From Azoarcus_F sp036734105 (GTDB lineage Bacteria; Pseudomonadota; Gammaproteobacteria; Burkholderiales; Rhodocyclaceae): a DNA stretch of 64,000 nt. The notes below the pieces were generated by a model, which did no database searches, had not been told where the DNA came from, and saw only the letters and a program-made list of their open reading frames with translations. Shown here piece after piece: positions 1 through 8,713 of this stretch. A program made the position numbers and the translations under genes. The DNA lies in the NCBI GenBank assembly GCA_036734105.1, contig DAIMZH010000003.1, positions 73,558 through 137,557 on the forward strand, in the 5' to 3' direction. Within the stretch, counting starts at the first letter, position 1; each line of letters starts with the position of its first letter.

Positions 1-303
1 CAACCACGCCAGCCCGGCGAGCGCCACAGGCACGACCATCCACGGATTCGGGCAAACCGAAACGCCGACAAGATACTCCCGACGCGTCCAGATCAGCCAG
101 GCACAAATCGGCAGGACAAGCAGTCCGTGCGCGAAAGTTTCAGACCGCCACCAGATATCGACCACCTGCAGCGCGGTACTCCAGTAGATCGCCACAGTCC
201 ACACAAGCCCGACAACCAAGGCGATCGCGATGGCACCAGCTCCGGTGTCAATCGGCCTGCCGACACCAGTTATCGGCTCATTTCTTTGCAAGATAGTCTC
301 CAT
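1..303 (-). CDS. xrtA: Exosortase A, N-terminal part (cut by window edge)
   Basis: Reading leftwards from an ATG at 303 the frame stays open to base 1 (101 codons). The translation has hydrophobic segments and the motif WWRSETFAHGLLVLP, typical of exosortase N-termini (family W-x-S-x-T-(F/Y)-x-H-G). Exosortases are multi-pass inner-membrane transpeptidases that process PEP-CTERM proteins; the catalytic Cys, Arg and His lie further downstream and are outside the window. The start is only 8 bases after the FemAB-like gene's stop, so it is the next gene of the same operon. No good ribosome-binding site is visible and translational coupling is likely. The A-type assignment rests on the neighbouring genes. 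Confidence 0.85.
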   Translation of the reverse strand, partial: METILQRNEPITGVGRPIDTGAGAIAIALVVGLVWTVAIYWSTALQVVDIWWRSETFAHGLLVLPICAWLIWTRREYLVGVSVCPNPWMVVPVALAGLAWL

Positions 304-311
304 GACTTGAC

Positions 312-1349
312 TCAACCCAGATTCCGTACAATCAGCGGCCCGAGCGCATTGGCAACCCGAAGCGGCAGATGCCGCCACAAGGCGATGAAGGTCCGATACT
401 TGGGGTTATTCGGGTTGTTCTGAGGAACGCTATCCCGTTTGTACAGACGAAACTCGTAAGACAAGACTCGAGGCTCGAAACCCCAGTTTTTCTTGAAACT
501 GAAAGGTCCTGTGCCAACTTTGCTGCGCCCATAATCGAACAGCCGGACACCTCGCTCACAAGCGCGACGCATCAACTCCCAATATTTGAAATCATTCGCG
601 GCAAGGTCGCGCGCAAGCACGTCATCTCCTGCGTAATATGGCAAAACTTCGTCGCGAAAGTAAAAACTCAGCACCGACGACAATGGTCGGCCTTCACTAC
701 TGGTCACAGTCAGCACTTCACAGCGTTCGCCAAAGGTGGACTTCAGACTGGCAAAATAGCGCTTAGGCAGTGCCGGTGTGCCATGTCTCAACACGTTGTC
801 GGCATACAGTGCAAAAAACCGCTCGACGTCATCGTCAACATTCGAAACGAGTCCATTAGCTATCCCTTTGCGAACCATCGCGCGCTGCTTGCGGGGAATC
901 GCCTTCATGTTTGCGTCGACATCGGGCAGGATAGCCTTGCGAAAAGTGTAATAGATATCCTGACGCGGCCAGTCTTCATGTCGCGGGGTCATGCGACGGA
1001 ACTCAAGATGCTCAACGCCCAACTGCAGCGCCAGTTGATCTGCATGTTCCTCAAGAGCAGCCAGCGCGTCATCCTCACCAATCGCCCCGCCATAGACACA
1101 GAACGGCAGCGACGTCAGCGAATGACCGAAGAGTCGGCTACGAATCTGGGCCATGGGTAGCACGCCAACGATCTCGCCAGAGCGCTCTGCATAAAGAAAA
1201 TGACAACGATGTTTGAAGACGTCCGAAATAATGTCCGACCATGCTGCCAGATGAAAGAAAGTAGCGTCGGGACAGCGTTCAACAAACGCATCCCATCGGG
1301 GGTAATCCGAACGATCAAGAACTTTTACGGAAAGCAAGAGGGAGTCCAT
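312..1349 (-). CDS. FemAB-like XrtA/PEP-CTERM system-associated protein
   Basis: A 345-residue protein with a FemAB/GNAT-type fold. Its N-terminal half contains CPDATFFHLAAWSDII, and its C-terminal half has FDYGRSKVGTGPFSFKKNWG, which is characteristic of the FemAB-like proteins found in exosortase loci. FemAB enzymes move aminoacyl groups from aminoacyl-tRNA to peptidoglycan precursors; in XrtA loci the acceptor is unknown, so the role here is inferred as modification of an envelope or EPS precursor. ATG at 1349 is preferred. A TTG at 1364 in the same frame would add five residues, and neither has a clear ribosome-binding site. It lies between the deacetylase and exosortase genes. Confidence 0.85.
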   Translation of the reverse strand: MDSLLLSVKVLDRSDYPRWDAFVERCPDATFFHLAAWSDIISDVFKHRCHFLYAERSGEIVGVLPMAQIRSRLFGHSLTSLPFCVYGGAIGEDDALAALEEHADQLALQLGVEHLEFRRMTPRHEDWPRQDIYYTFRKAILPDVDANMKAIPRKQRAMVRKGIANGLVSNVDDDVERFFALYADNVLRHGTPALPKRYFASLKSTFGERCEVLTVTSSEGRPLSSVLSFYFRDEVLPYYAGDDVLARDLAANDFKYWELMRRACERGVRLFDYGRSKVGTGPFSFKKNWGFEPRVLSYEFRLYKRDSVPQNNPNNPKYRTFIALWRHLPLRVANALGPLIVRNLG

Positions 1350-1373
1350 CCAACCAGATGTCAAAAACGGGAT

Positions 1374-2216
1374 TCAGGCTGCGTCGCGGAAAACCTCGTC
1401 CGCACGCCCCCAGGAGAAGTCTGACAATAGACGGCGCAAGCGCCCTTCCATGTGTTCCAGATTGACGTAGTGACGGAAGCGGGTTTTTGCGCTGGCGTCG
1501 GCCACCCTTGGCTGTTCGGGATCGATCTCCCACGGATGGAAATAAAAGATGGCAGGCTTTTCATCCACACGATTGACCCGACTGATCTGCCTACGGGATA
1601 ACTCATAGGGCAGGAGCCGGAAATAGCCACCACCGCCAGCAGGCCAGTTTCGTCCCAGCCAGCGTACGGTGGTTACCGGCACTTCAACCAGACCCGACTT
1701 CAACCGATAGGGAAAGCGAGGCGCATCAGGAATGCCATAATGGTCATGCTTTACCGGATAAACACTTGAACTGTATCGGTAACCCGCCTCAGCGATGCTA
1801 TCGTGCGCCCACAGATTACTCATGCCAATCGAAAAACTTGGAGCGCGGTAGCCGACCACCGCCTGCCCAGCGATATCCTCCAGCACCGCCTTGGCAAGTC
1901 GGATATCTGCCAAAAACGCATCGGGCGACTGATCGCTAGCCCTCTCGTGGTTGTAACCATGGCTGGCAAGTTCATGCCCGGCATCAACAATCTTGCGCAC
2001 TATGGCAGGATAGCGCTCTGCAACCCATCCCAACGTGAAGAAGGTGGCCTTTGCATCGTGCGCTTCCAGCAATGCAAGCACGCGTTCAACATTAGCCTCA
2101 ACTCGGCATGGCACAGAGTCCCAAGTATTCCGGGGAAAGTGCGGGGCCAGGGCAGAAACCTGAAAATAGTCCTCTACATCGACAGTAAACGCATTGGTAA
2201 TTGTTGTTGCTTGCAT
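1374..2216 (-). CDS. XrtA system polysaccharide deacetylase
   Basis: A 280-residue NodB-type carbohydrate esterase (family 4). Near the N-terminus TVDVEDYFQ supplies the metal/catalytic acid region, and GHELASHGYNH is the S/T-H-x(3)-H metal-binding motif. RAPSFSI and the HPWEID segment near the C-terminus match the DUF3473-bearing deacetylases of exosortase loci. Expected action: removal of N-acetyl groups from the EPS chain or precursor in the periplasm. A GGAG sequence lies upstream of both GTG 2219 and ATG 2216, so the start is uncertain by one codon. It directly follows the wecB-like gene. Confidence 0.88.
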   Translation of the reverse strand: MQATTITNAFTVDVEDYFQVSALAPHFPRNTWDSVPCRVEANVERVLALLEAHDAKATFFTLGWVAERYPAIVRKIVDAGHELASHGYNHERASDQSPDAFLADIRLAKAVLEDIAGQAVVGYRAPSFSIGMSNLWAHDSIAEAGYRYSSSVYPVKHDHYGIPDAPRFPYRLKSGLVEVPVTTVRWLGRNWPAGGGGYFRLLPYELSRRQISRVNRVDEKPAIFYFHPWEIDPEQPRVADASAKTRFRHYVNLEHMEGRLRRLLSDFSWGRADEVFRDAA

Positions 2217-2231
2217 CACTTGGTGCTCCAG

Positions 2232-3389
2232 TTACTTGCTCGCCGTCGGCTGGCAATGGCGGTTCGCAAGCCATTCGGCAAGATGCGCGGCAATCCGTTG
2301 TGCCGCCCGACCATCCCACAATTCAGGCGCATTGCCACGCTTGCCTCCGTCAGCAAGCGTCTGTTGCGCTGCATGAATAATAGCTTCCCGTCGGGTACCC
2401 ACCAGTGTATTAGTGCCTTGCTCGACTGTGATTGGTCGCTCAGTGTTTTCACGTATCGTGATGCATGGCACGCCCAGGGCGGTTGTCTCTTCCTGCAAAC
2501 CGCCAGAGTCGGTCAGGACCAGGGTCGCGCGGGACATCAAACCCAGCATCTCCAGATATCCCTGCGGCGGCAAGACGATGAAGCGCGGATTGGCGAGCCG
2601 GTCAAGCATCCCAAAGCGCTGAAGATTGGATCGGGTCCGGGGGTGAAGCGCAAACACCAGTGGAATATTGGTCGCCACCTCGGACAGCGCGTCAAAGATA
2701 TGCGCCAGGGTATCGGGCTCGTCCACATTGGACGGTCGATGCAAGGTGACGACACCATAGCCCTTATCGATCAGCGCGTCATCAAACCCCTCCTTGACTA
2801 ACACGCTGGCAACTGACGCGGCCTTGTCCAGGTTTGCGCGCAGGCAATCAATCATCACGTTGCCGACGAAAATGACACGATCGCGGTCGATCCCTTCCCG
2901 AACGAGATTTTCAAGCGCGCTGCGTTCGGTCGTGTACAGCAGATCTGAAATCTGGTCGGTCAGCACCCGGTTTATTTCTTCAGGCATTGCGCGATCATTG
3001 CTTCTCAATCCCGCTTCAACATGAACAACCGGAACGCCCTTCTTGCTGGCCACCAACGCACACGCGATTGTGGAATTGACGTCGCCAACTACCAGCACTG
3101 CGGCAGCCCCCTGGGCGTCAATCACTGGCTCAAAACGCTTCATGATCTCGGCAGTCTGTACAGCATGACTGGCTGAGCCAACCTCAAGGTTGATGTCCGG
3201 TTGAGGCAGCTCCAGGTCAGCAAAAAGCCGGTCATTCATCGCCGCATCGTAGTGCTGTCCTGTGTGTACCAGGAGGCAGGGAATAGGCGGATTATTGGCC
3301 TTGAACGCCTTTATGATAGGCGCCATCTTCATGTAGTTCGGGCGCGCACCCACAACACAAATGACCGGACCTTTGTCGACGTTCTGCAT
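2232..3389 (-). CDS. wecB: UDP-N-acetylglucosamine 2-epimerase (non-hydrolysing)
   Basis: A 385-residue cytoplasmic enzyme interconverting UDP-GlcNAc and UDP-ManNAc, supplying ManNAc units for surface polysaccharide. Family motifs: VVGARPNYMKMAPI at the N-terminus, HTGQHYD, VHVEAGLRS, TLHRPSNVD and the C-terminal LTDSGGLQEE with GVPCITIRENTERP. The ATG at 3389 lies two bases after the stop of the upstream ATPase gene, with an AAGGATGAAG ribosome-binding region; a TTG at 3395 is the alternative. Its position inside the XrtA cluster points to EPS precursor supply rather than enterobacterial common antigen. In such loci this gene is often named wecB by homology only. Confidence 0.9.
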   Translation of the reverse strand: MQNVDKGPVICVVGARPNYMKMAPIIKAFKANNPPIPCLLVHTGQHYDAAMNDRLFADLELPQPDINLEVGSASHAVQTAEIMKRFEPVIDAQGAAAVLVVGDVNSTIACALVASKKGVPVVHVEAGLRSNDRAMPEEINRVLTDQISDLLYTTERSALENLVREGIDRDRVIFVGNVMIDCLRANLDKAASVASVLVKEGFDDALIDKGYGVVTLHRPSNVDEPDTLAHIFDALSEVATNIPLVFALHPRTRSNLQRFGMLDRLANPRFIVLPPQGYLEMLGLMSRATLVLTDSGGLQEETTALGVPCITIRENTERPITVEQGTNTLVGTRREAIIHAAQQTLADGGKRGNAPELWDGRAAQRIAAHLAEWLANRHCQPTASK

Positions 3390-3391
3390 AT

Positions 3392-4483
3392 TCAAACTTC
3401 ATCCTTCCTTCTGTCTTCATCTTGCCTGACGGCATTCAGCAAATGGCTCAATACGTCGAGCACTTGTCCTAGCGATTGTTCGATATTGACCAGGCGGGCC
3501 TCAAGACGCTTTACGTCGTGGTCCTGAGCAAGCTGAGAAGCACGCTCGGCAAGATCACCTGGCACAATCAGACGAGTGGCATCCACCGCAGGCAGCCCGG
3601 CCCCCCTTATGGTTGCAGTCTCGCCTGGCGGAGAAACAGCAGAAGCCGACCTTGGCTGTGCGCTGGGAGAACGAAACTCTTCGTTGAGCTCAGCAATCAC
3701 GTTCCGCGCGTCCGCTCCGCTAATGCGATGGGAGTCACCAAGGTAGGCAGCAAGCAGCAAGCGATCACACAAGCTGTTGATACGCCTTGGCACTCCGGCC
3801 GTGTAACGATAGATGGCCTCGTAGGCATCGCTATCAAACACTGGGTCGCTTTGCCAACCGACTCGCGTTAGACGATGTTCAATGTAGGCTCTGGTCTCCT
3901 CCGCATCCATAGGGCCCAGATGATAGGTGGCGATGACCCGTTGCCGGAGTTGCTGCATGTCCGGCCCTTGCATGATGCTGCGAAACTCGGGTTGCCCCAC
4001 CAGAAAACTCTGCAGCAATGCATGGTCTTCAAGCTGAAAGTTGGACAACATGCGAAGCTCCTCAACAGCTTGCTGGCTGAGGTTTTGAGCCTCGTCAACG
4101 ATCAGCAAGGCTCGTTTGCCGGAGGCTGCGAGCGACACAAAGAATGTTTCAAGTGCAAGCAGAAGGCCAGCCTTGTCAAGCCCTCGGTGTGGCACACCAA
4201 ATGACGAAGCGACCATACGCAAAATGTCGTTGGCGTCCAACTGGGTACTGACCAGATTGGCAGCCACAACCTTGTCGTGATCAAGTCGCTCCATCAGGCT
4301 GCGCAGCAAAGTGGTTTTGCCCGCACCAATTTCACCCGTTACAACGATGAAACCCTCGCTCTGGTGCAAACCATACTCCAGATAGGCCATCGCCCGCTTA
4401 TGGCCACGACTGGCAAAGAGAAAACCAGGGTCAGGATTAAGCTGAAAAGGCTTGCCAGTGAGATTGAAAAAAGATTCGTACAT
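3392..4483 (-). CDS. XrtA/PEP-CTERM system-associated ATPase (ExeA-like)
   Basis: A 363-residue AAA ATPase. The N-terminus MYESFFNLTGKPFQLNPDP is typical of ExeA/GspA-like proteins. The Walker A segment is VTGEIGAGKTTLLRSL (about residues 47-62), Walker B is LLIVDEAQNL (about 125-135), and GVPRRINSLCDRLLLAAYL is the sensor-2 region. The C-terminal 90 residues are Ser/Ala/Pro-rich followed by a helical segment. ExeA-type ATPases help assemble outer-membrane secretion pores; here a role in assembling the EPS export machinery or driving XrtA-linked export is inferred from position. The ATG at 4483 sits just after the barrel gene's stop. Confidence 0.85.
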   Translation of the reverse strand: MYESFFNLTGKPFQLNPDPGFLFASRGHKRAMAYLEYGLHQSEGFIVVTGEIGAGKTTLLRSLMERLDHDKVVAANLVSTQLDANDILRMVASSFGVPHRGLDKAGLLLALETFFVSLAASGKRALLIVDEAQNLSQQAVEELRMLSNFQLEDHALLQSFLVGQPEFRSIMQGPDMQQLRQRVIATYHLGPMDAEETRAYIEHRLTRVGWQSDPVFDSDAYEAIYRYTAGVPRRINSLCDRLLLAAYLGDSHRISGADARNVIAELNEEFRSPSAQPRSASAVSPPGETATIRGAGLPAVDATRLIVPGDLAERASQLAQDHDVKRLEARLVNIEQSLGQVLDVLSHLLNAVRQDEDRRKDEV

Positions 4484-4494
4484 GTATCCGTCGC

Positions 4495-6033
4495 TTAAAA
4501 ACGCATGCTAACGTTGGCGCTCAAGGCGTTCTCCGAGAACTGCCCAGACCCAGTGGAACGCTGATGTCTGTAGGTCAGGCCACCCGAGGTACGATGTCCC
4601 AAGCTAGTGGTGTAGGTCAGCGCGTAGCTGTTGCGGCGCGTGCGTTCACTAACCGCCCCGTAACGTTCGACCTCCGACTGGGTAAATGCTGCGGTGAGAC
4701 CACTGCGCGGCGTGAACCGGTGATCCACACTCAGTGACCATTCCTGGCTATCCAGGCGCGTGGAGTCGCGAAATACATCATCTGGTCGCAAACCGGTTGT
4801 CGCAGTCAGGGATGTGCGGGTTGACTGCGCGTAGCCAACAGAAACGGAATTACGCAACCCGGTAAGGGTGTATGAAACGCGAACAAAGCGGTCTACGAAC
4901 TGGGCGTTGGTGATTGACGAATCGGAGCCAATGCCGAGGAACTCTTTCAGCGCTTCCTCCCGCGCTTGAGGGTCGGTAAGATCTGGCCGAAATAGTGCGG
5001 GGGTGTTGAAGAAAACGGAAAAAAAGGGATCAGCGTAAACACTGCCAAAACGCTGCGCAGACGAACTGTTGTCACGTCCCAATGAAATCTGCAAGGCAGA
5101 ACGGGCCATTCGGTGACTGAAACTCACATCATAACCACGCCCGAAAAAACGATCTTCCAGTGTGGCGGAAACCGTTGTTCGCGGTGACGGATTCCAGTCA
5201 AACCCGCCGCCATTGATCCCACTGCGCTGAGTGCTTCCATTGCCAAAATCATTGGACTCCCTGCCCACCACGGCTCTCAGACGAAACAACGGGGTCACTG
5301 CGTAGCGCAAGCTTGCGCGCACCGACTCGGTTGTTACTCCATCAGTCGCCCCCTGGTAGGCGCTGCTGGACAGCCGATGACTGAGTGTCCAGTCAAGGGG
5401 GCCGAACATCCGGGCGCTGGTCAGCAGGGTAGAGGCAGACTGTTGCCGGACGCTGTTCAGCGTGTTGGCACCACCAGACAACCAACTAAGCTGATATTGC
5501 ATGCTCGCATTGGCCAAGGCGCCAAGTGAGAACTCCAGACGTGGGCTCAGGCTGAACGAACGCGACTCATTGTCGCGATTGTCATTCAGAAAATCGCCCC
5601 GGGGCCGACCGCCAAATGGTGACAGGCTGCTGCGCTGTATCGACGCATCAGCATTGATGAACAGCAGACTCTCGATAGCCTCGACCTCGCCGGCCGCATC
5701 GAGCACCACACCCGGGCTTCTCCGACCACCGTCAGACCCATAGCCAAGATTCGTGAGCCCGGCATTGAAACGGAGTTGCGCCCTGCCGCCTTCGCGGTTT
5801 AGCCCGCCCCCGAGGCCGGGATTGACCTCCATGACCCAACCGGAACGACGCTGACTATTGTCGGCTCGGAGATTATCGCTAAAGGTCAGTCGCGTTTCCA
5901 GCGTTGGGCTGAAATTGAACACCTGTGCTGACGCCATCACCGGCAAAAGAGCCGCACCGAAGAAAGCCGTCAATCGGGCCCAATGCACTGATCTTCTGTC
6001 AACCAACTGCTTCGGACTTCGCATCAGCGCCAT
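4495..6033 (-). CDS. PEP-CTERM system-associated outer membrane beta-barrel protein (TIGR03016-like)
   Basis: A 512-residue protein with a Sec signal peptide (hydrophobic stretch ending ALLPVMASAQ). It then has alternating amphipathic beta strands and ends in phenylalanine (SANVSMRF), as outer-membrane barrels do. The opening VFNFSPTLETRLTFSDNL resembles the outer-membrane proteins of XrtA clusters. It probably forms or supports the EPS export pore; no specific function is established. Several in-frame ATGs (6051, 6045, 6033, 6024) are possible and all overlap the 3' end of the kinase gene. I chose 6033, which gives a conventional signal peptide. The overlap is discussed among the findings. 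Confidence 0.8.
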   Translation of the reverse strand: MALMRSPKQLVDRRSVHWARLTAFFGAALLPVMASAQVFNFSPTLETRLTFSDNLRADNSQRRSGWVMEVNPGLGGGLNREGGRAQLRFNAGLTNLGYGSDGGRRSPGVVLDAAGEVEAIESLLFINADASIQRSSLSPFGGRPRGDFLNDNRDNESRSFSLSPRLEFSLGALANASMQYQLSWLSGGANTLNSVRQQSASTLLTSARMFGPLDWTLSHRLSSSAYQGATDGVTTESVRASLRYAVTPLFRLRAVVGRESNDFGNGSTQRSGINGGGFDWNPSPRTTVSATLEDRFFGRGYDVSFSHRMARSALQISLGRDNSSSAQRFGSVYADPFFSVFFNTPALFRPDLTDPQAREEALKEFLGIGSDSSITNAQFVDRFVRVSYTLTGLRNSVSVGYAQSTRTSLTATTGLRPDDVFRDSTRLDSQEWSLSVDHRFTPRSGLTAAFTQSEVERYGAVSERTRRNSYALTYTTSLGHRTSGGLTYRHQRSTGSGQFSENALSANVSMRF

Positions 6034-7066
6034 ATCCGTATCCATAGCCATAGCCGTAAAATTCGCTCTCCCCCGGTGCTGCGGTCTTGTTCAGCATCAT
6101 CATCTTGACCGGGCAAGTCTCAATTGTCGCCAACGCTGCCTTGATGGCACCCTGAGAGGTGCGGTCAGCCTCAACGACAATCACGATTTGACCCATATGG
6201 GTCGCCAGAACTCTCGCCTCGGTGGTGGGGATCAAGGGAGGAGAATCAAAAACCACAATACGGTCACGATATCTGGTCGACATTTCCGCAAGCATGGCAC
6301 CCATGGCTTCAGAGGCAATAAGCTCAGTTGCACGCGGATGCGAGATGCCTGCGGGTAACACCGTCAGCTTTTCGATGTTGGTTCGCACCAGCACATCGGA
6401 CAAATCGTCTATTTCACCCGTCAGGACATCCATCAAACCACGTTGCGGCGGCGCCCCGAGCCTAGACAGAATACTGGGCTTGGAAAAGTCAGCGTCGACG
6501 AGCAACACGGTAAAATCGAGCTCCATCGCCATACTGATCGCAAGATTGATGGCGGTAAATGACTTGCCTTCACCAGGCAAGGCACTTGTCACCATGATGA
6601 GATTTCCATCATCAACTGGCGCGGCGCCCAGACCCCTCGCGTTTTGGATCAGTGGCCGCTTGATCACCCTGAACTGTTCAGCCACGCGCGACTTTGGCTT
6701 GTCCGGGGTCACCATATGAAGCGCTGCCAGACGCTTCAAGTCGATTTCTATCGCCTTGGCAGTCCACTTGGGCGGAGCATTGGGAGGCTCATTTCCACCA
6801 CTCGCCACCTTTTCCGTGACCACCTTGGCTAAGACCGAGCTTTCGCTCTTGGGGACATCTGACGTCACCTTGACTTCGGCTGAAACCCCCAGTGCAGAGG
6901 CCAGGTGACCAGCGGACATGCCACTTGCCTTCGTCTCGTCGTCGGCTTGCACCGACGAAGCTGAAGACGGATTGTCCGTGGAGGCGGGAGATGTAGAAGA
7001 GTCAGACTCTCCCGCCGCCTTCTTAAGCTTTTCAAGGCGCTCTACAGCCTTTTCAATCAGACTCAT
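5999..7066 (-). CDS. XrtA-associated tyrosine autokinase (BY-kinase, CpsD/CapB type)
   Basis: A 355-residue cytoplasmic bacterial tyrosine kinase. After a Ser/Ala-rich N-terminus (about 90 residues) comes the MinD-like kinase fold. Walker A is SALPGEGKSFTAINLA, Walker A' is VLLVDADF and Walker B is IVVFDSPPL. The C-terminus carries a cluster of five Tyr-Gly pairs, the usual autophosphorylation tail. BY-kinases pair with a Wzz-like membrane activator, encoded here immediately upstream, and control EPS chain polymerisation and export. ATG at 7066 has a strong ribosome-binding site, AAGGAG. The 3' end overlaps the next gene. Confidence 0.9.
   Translation of the reverse strand: MSLIEKAVERLEKLKKAAGESDSSTSPASTDNPSSASSVQADDETKASGMSAGHLASALGVSAEVKVTSDVPKSESSVLAKVVTEKVASGGNEPPNAPPKWTAKAIEIDLKRLAALHMVTPDKPKSRVAEQFRVIKRPLIQNARGLGAAPVDDGNLIMVTSALPGEGKSFTAINLAISMAMELDFTVLLVDADFSKPSILSRLGAPPQRGLMDVLTGEIDDLSDVLVRTNIEKLTVLPAGISHPRATELIASEAMGAMLAEMSTRYRDRIVVFDSPPLIPTTEARVLATHMGQIVIVVEADRTSQGAIKAALATIETCPVKMMMLNKTAAPGESEFYGYGYGYGYGADAKSEAVG
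6029..6058 (-). repeat. Tyr-Gly codon repeat (five units) in kinase tail
   Basis: Five consecutive Tyr-Gly codon pairs form the kinase's phosphorylatable tail. The repeated TATGG core creates ATG codons in another frame, at 6051, 6045 and 6033, which are candidate starts of the following barrel gene. A short in-frame repeat of this kind can expand or contract by slippage, which would change the number of tyrosines and of alternative starts together. Confidence 0.8.
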
Positions 7067-7079
7067 TCAGGCTCCTTGA

Positions 7080-8657
7080 TCAGCGTTGTAAAATCTGGAC
7101 CATGTACGCTGCTGCACCAACAGCAGCAGCCATCAACAACAAAAGGCTCACAAAAACAAACAGGCCAAGACGTCTTCTCCTGATCATGCTCTTGTCGGGA
7201 ATGAGCGCCACCGTGCCCAGCAACGGCAACCCTGTCAAATTCCGCAACATCCTTCCATCAAGAACAGTTGGACGCAGTTGGGCAAGCAGGAAAGTCAGCA
7301 CAATACCCGCACCAATTGCGGCCACGCCTGCACCGGGGATCAGCAACTGACGGTTGGGAGCCGACGGCCGACGGGGGAAGCTTGGCGGATCGATCACACG
7401 AAACTCTCCCGCACCTGACTGCGCATCAAGTTGAGCCGTGATGGCAGCGGACTCGCGACGGGAGACCAACTCATCGTAATTTCGCTTGTGAACCGCATAG
7501 TCACGATTCAACTGCGCTTGCTCTGCCTCGATTTCGGGAACCATTTCCGCCCTTGCGCGAAAAATCGAGATGCGTTGCTCTAGCTCTGCCTGCCGCGCGT
7601 TCAAAGCCGCAATTCTGGCGTCCGCGTTCGACAGCGCAATTCTCAACTGCTGGAAGACCGGGTTGTTCCCACCCCCAACAGATCTGGGCTCTGAGGAGTC
7701 AGCCTGAAGCGCCTCCTGAGCCCGCTGCAACTCTTCGGCACGCTGAGCTTCGAGCGACTCGATCACACGACGACTACCAATCACATCAGGATGTTGATCC
7801 GTGTAGCGCAAAAGCAGGTCGTCCAGACTCCGATAAAGGGAGTCTATGCGCGCATCCAACTCGGAAGTCATCACTCCCATCGACATTTCAGGCATCAATG
7901 GCGTGCCCTCCAGCATGGGGGCCTCGCCCTCAAGTTGCTCGCGCAACGCATCTCGGGTATTCAGCGCTTCCTTTAACTCAAGTGCAGTCTGCGCAAGCTG
8001 GTCGACCATGGATGAAATCTGCCCTACGAAGTCCCGGTTGCCATCGCCAAGCATCTCGATATTGCGCAAACGAAACTCCTTTACCCTATTTTCTGCCTCA
8101 ATCAAACGTTGCTCATAACTCGCGATCTGGGTGTCAATAAAACGCCGGGCATCATCGGAGTCCTTGCGCTGCGATACAAGCCCTGACTCCACAAAAAGGG
8201 AAACCAGCGCCTGAACCACACGCTGAGCCCGCTCGGGGTTGGCATCCTGATATGACAGCGTGAACATATTTGCGCCACCGCCTCGTCCGCCATCCGCGAT
8301 ACGCAGTTCACTTTGCAGGCGACTGATCAACGCCTCGCGCTCAGCCTGATTCCTTACCGTCAGGTCGAGTTCGGCCATGGTGATCAATTTTTCAATATTT
8401 GGCCGCGTAATCAGGGTTCGACTCAGCACCGCAACCTGCTGCTCGACGTTTGGTTGTATGGCCAAGCCACGCATGAGCGGTCGCAGAACAGACTGTGTGT
8501 CGACGAAGACTCTTGCAGATGACCGGTATTGATCTGGCATCTGATAGACAAACGCCACACCCGCCGTGGCAACCACCCATGCCAGCACAAGCCCCCACCA
8601 ACGGTAACGCCACATACCACGAAGGTAGGCGTTTAATTGTGCTAGAAGTTCTTCCAT
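7080..8657 (-). CDS. XrtA system polysaccharide chain-length determinant (Wzz/GNVR type)
   Basis: A 525-residue inner-membrane protein of the polysaccharide co-polymerase family. It has a Wzz-type N-terminus with a membrane helix at about residues 17-37 (WWGLVLAWVVATAGVAFVYQ). A long coiled-coil periplasmic region follows, with a GNVR-like domain, and further membrane segments lie at about 437-457 and 500-522. It sets EPS chain length and is the expected activator of the BY-kinase encoded 13 bases downstream. ATG at 8657 has only a weak ribosome-binding site. Confidence 0.9.
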   Translation of the reverse strand: MEELLAQLNAYLRGMWRYRWWGLVLAWVVATAGVAFVYQMPDQYRSSARVFVDTQSVLRPLMRGLAIQPNVEQQVAVLSRTLITRPNIEKLITMAELDLTVRNQAEREALISRLQSELRIADGGRGGGANMFTLSYQDANPERAQRVVQALVSLFVESGLVSQRKDSDDARRFIDTQIASYEQRLIEAENRVKEFRLRNIEMLGDGNRDFVGQISSMVDQLAQTALELKEALNTRDALREQLEGEAPMLEGTPLMPEMSMGVMTSELDARIDSLYRSLDDLLLRYTDQHPDVIGSRRVIESLEAQRAEELQRAQEALQADSSEPRSVGGGNNPVFQQLRIALSNADARIAALNARQAELEQRISIFRARAEMVPEIEAEQAQLNRDYAVHKRNYDELVSRRESAAITAQLDAQSGAGEFRVIDPPSFPRRPSAPNRQLLIPGAGVAAIGAGIVLTFLLAQLRPTVLDGRMLRNLTGLPLLGTVALIPDKSMIRRRRLGLFVFVSLLLLMAAAVGAAAYMVQILQR

Positions 8658-8713
8658 TACTTACCCAAAAGTCGAATCGTCACAGTTCACATGATGCTCC
8701 TGACAGACCGGAC

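Noticed and set aside
369..1160. 263-codon plus-strand frame opposite the FemAB-like gene
   Set aside because: It lies entirely over a recognisable protein gene on the other strand and its translation has no family features.
1803..2801. 332-codon plus-strand frame opposite the deacetylase and epimerase genes
   Set aside because: It spans two real minus-strand genes, and its composition is that of an antisense shadow.
6029..6058. CRISPR-like or other mobile repeat
   Set aside because: The repeat is a short in-frame Tyr-Gly codon run inside the kinase gene, without spacers.
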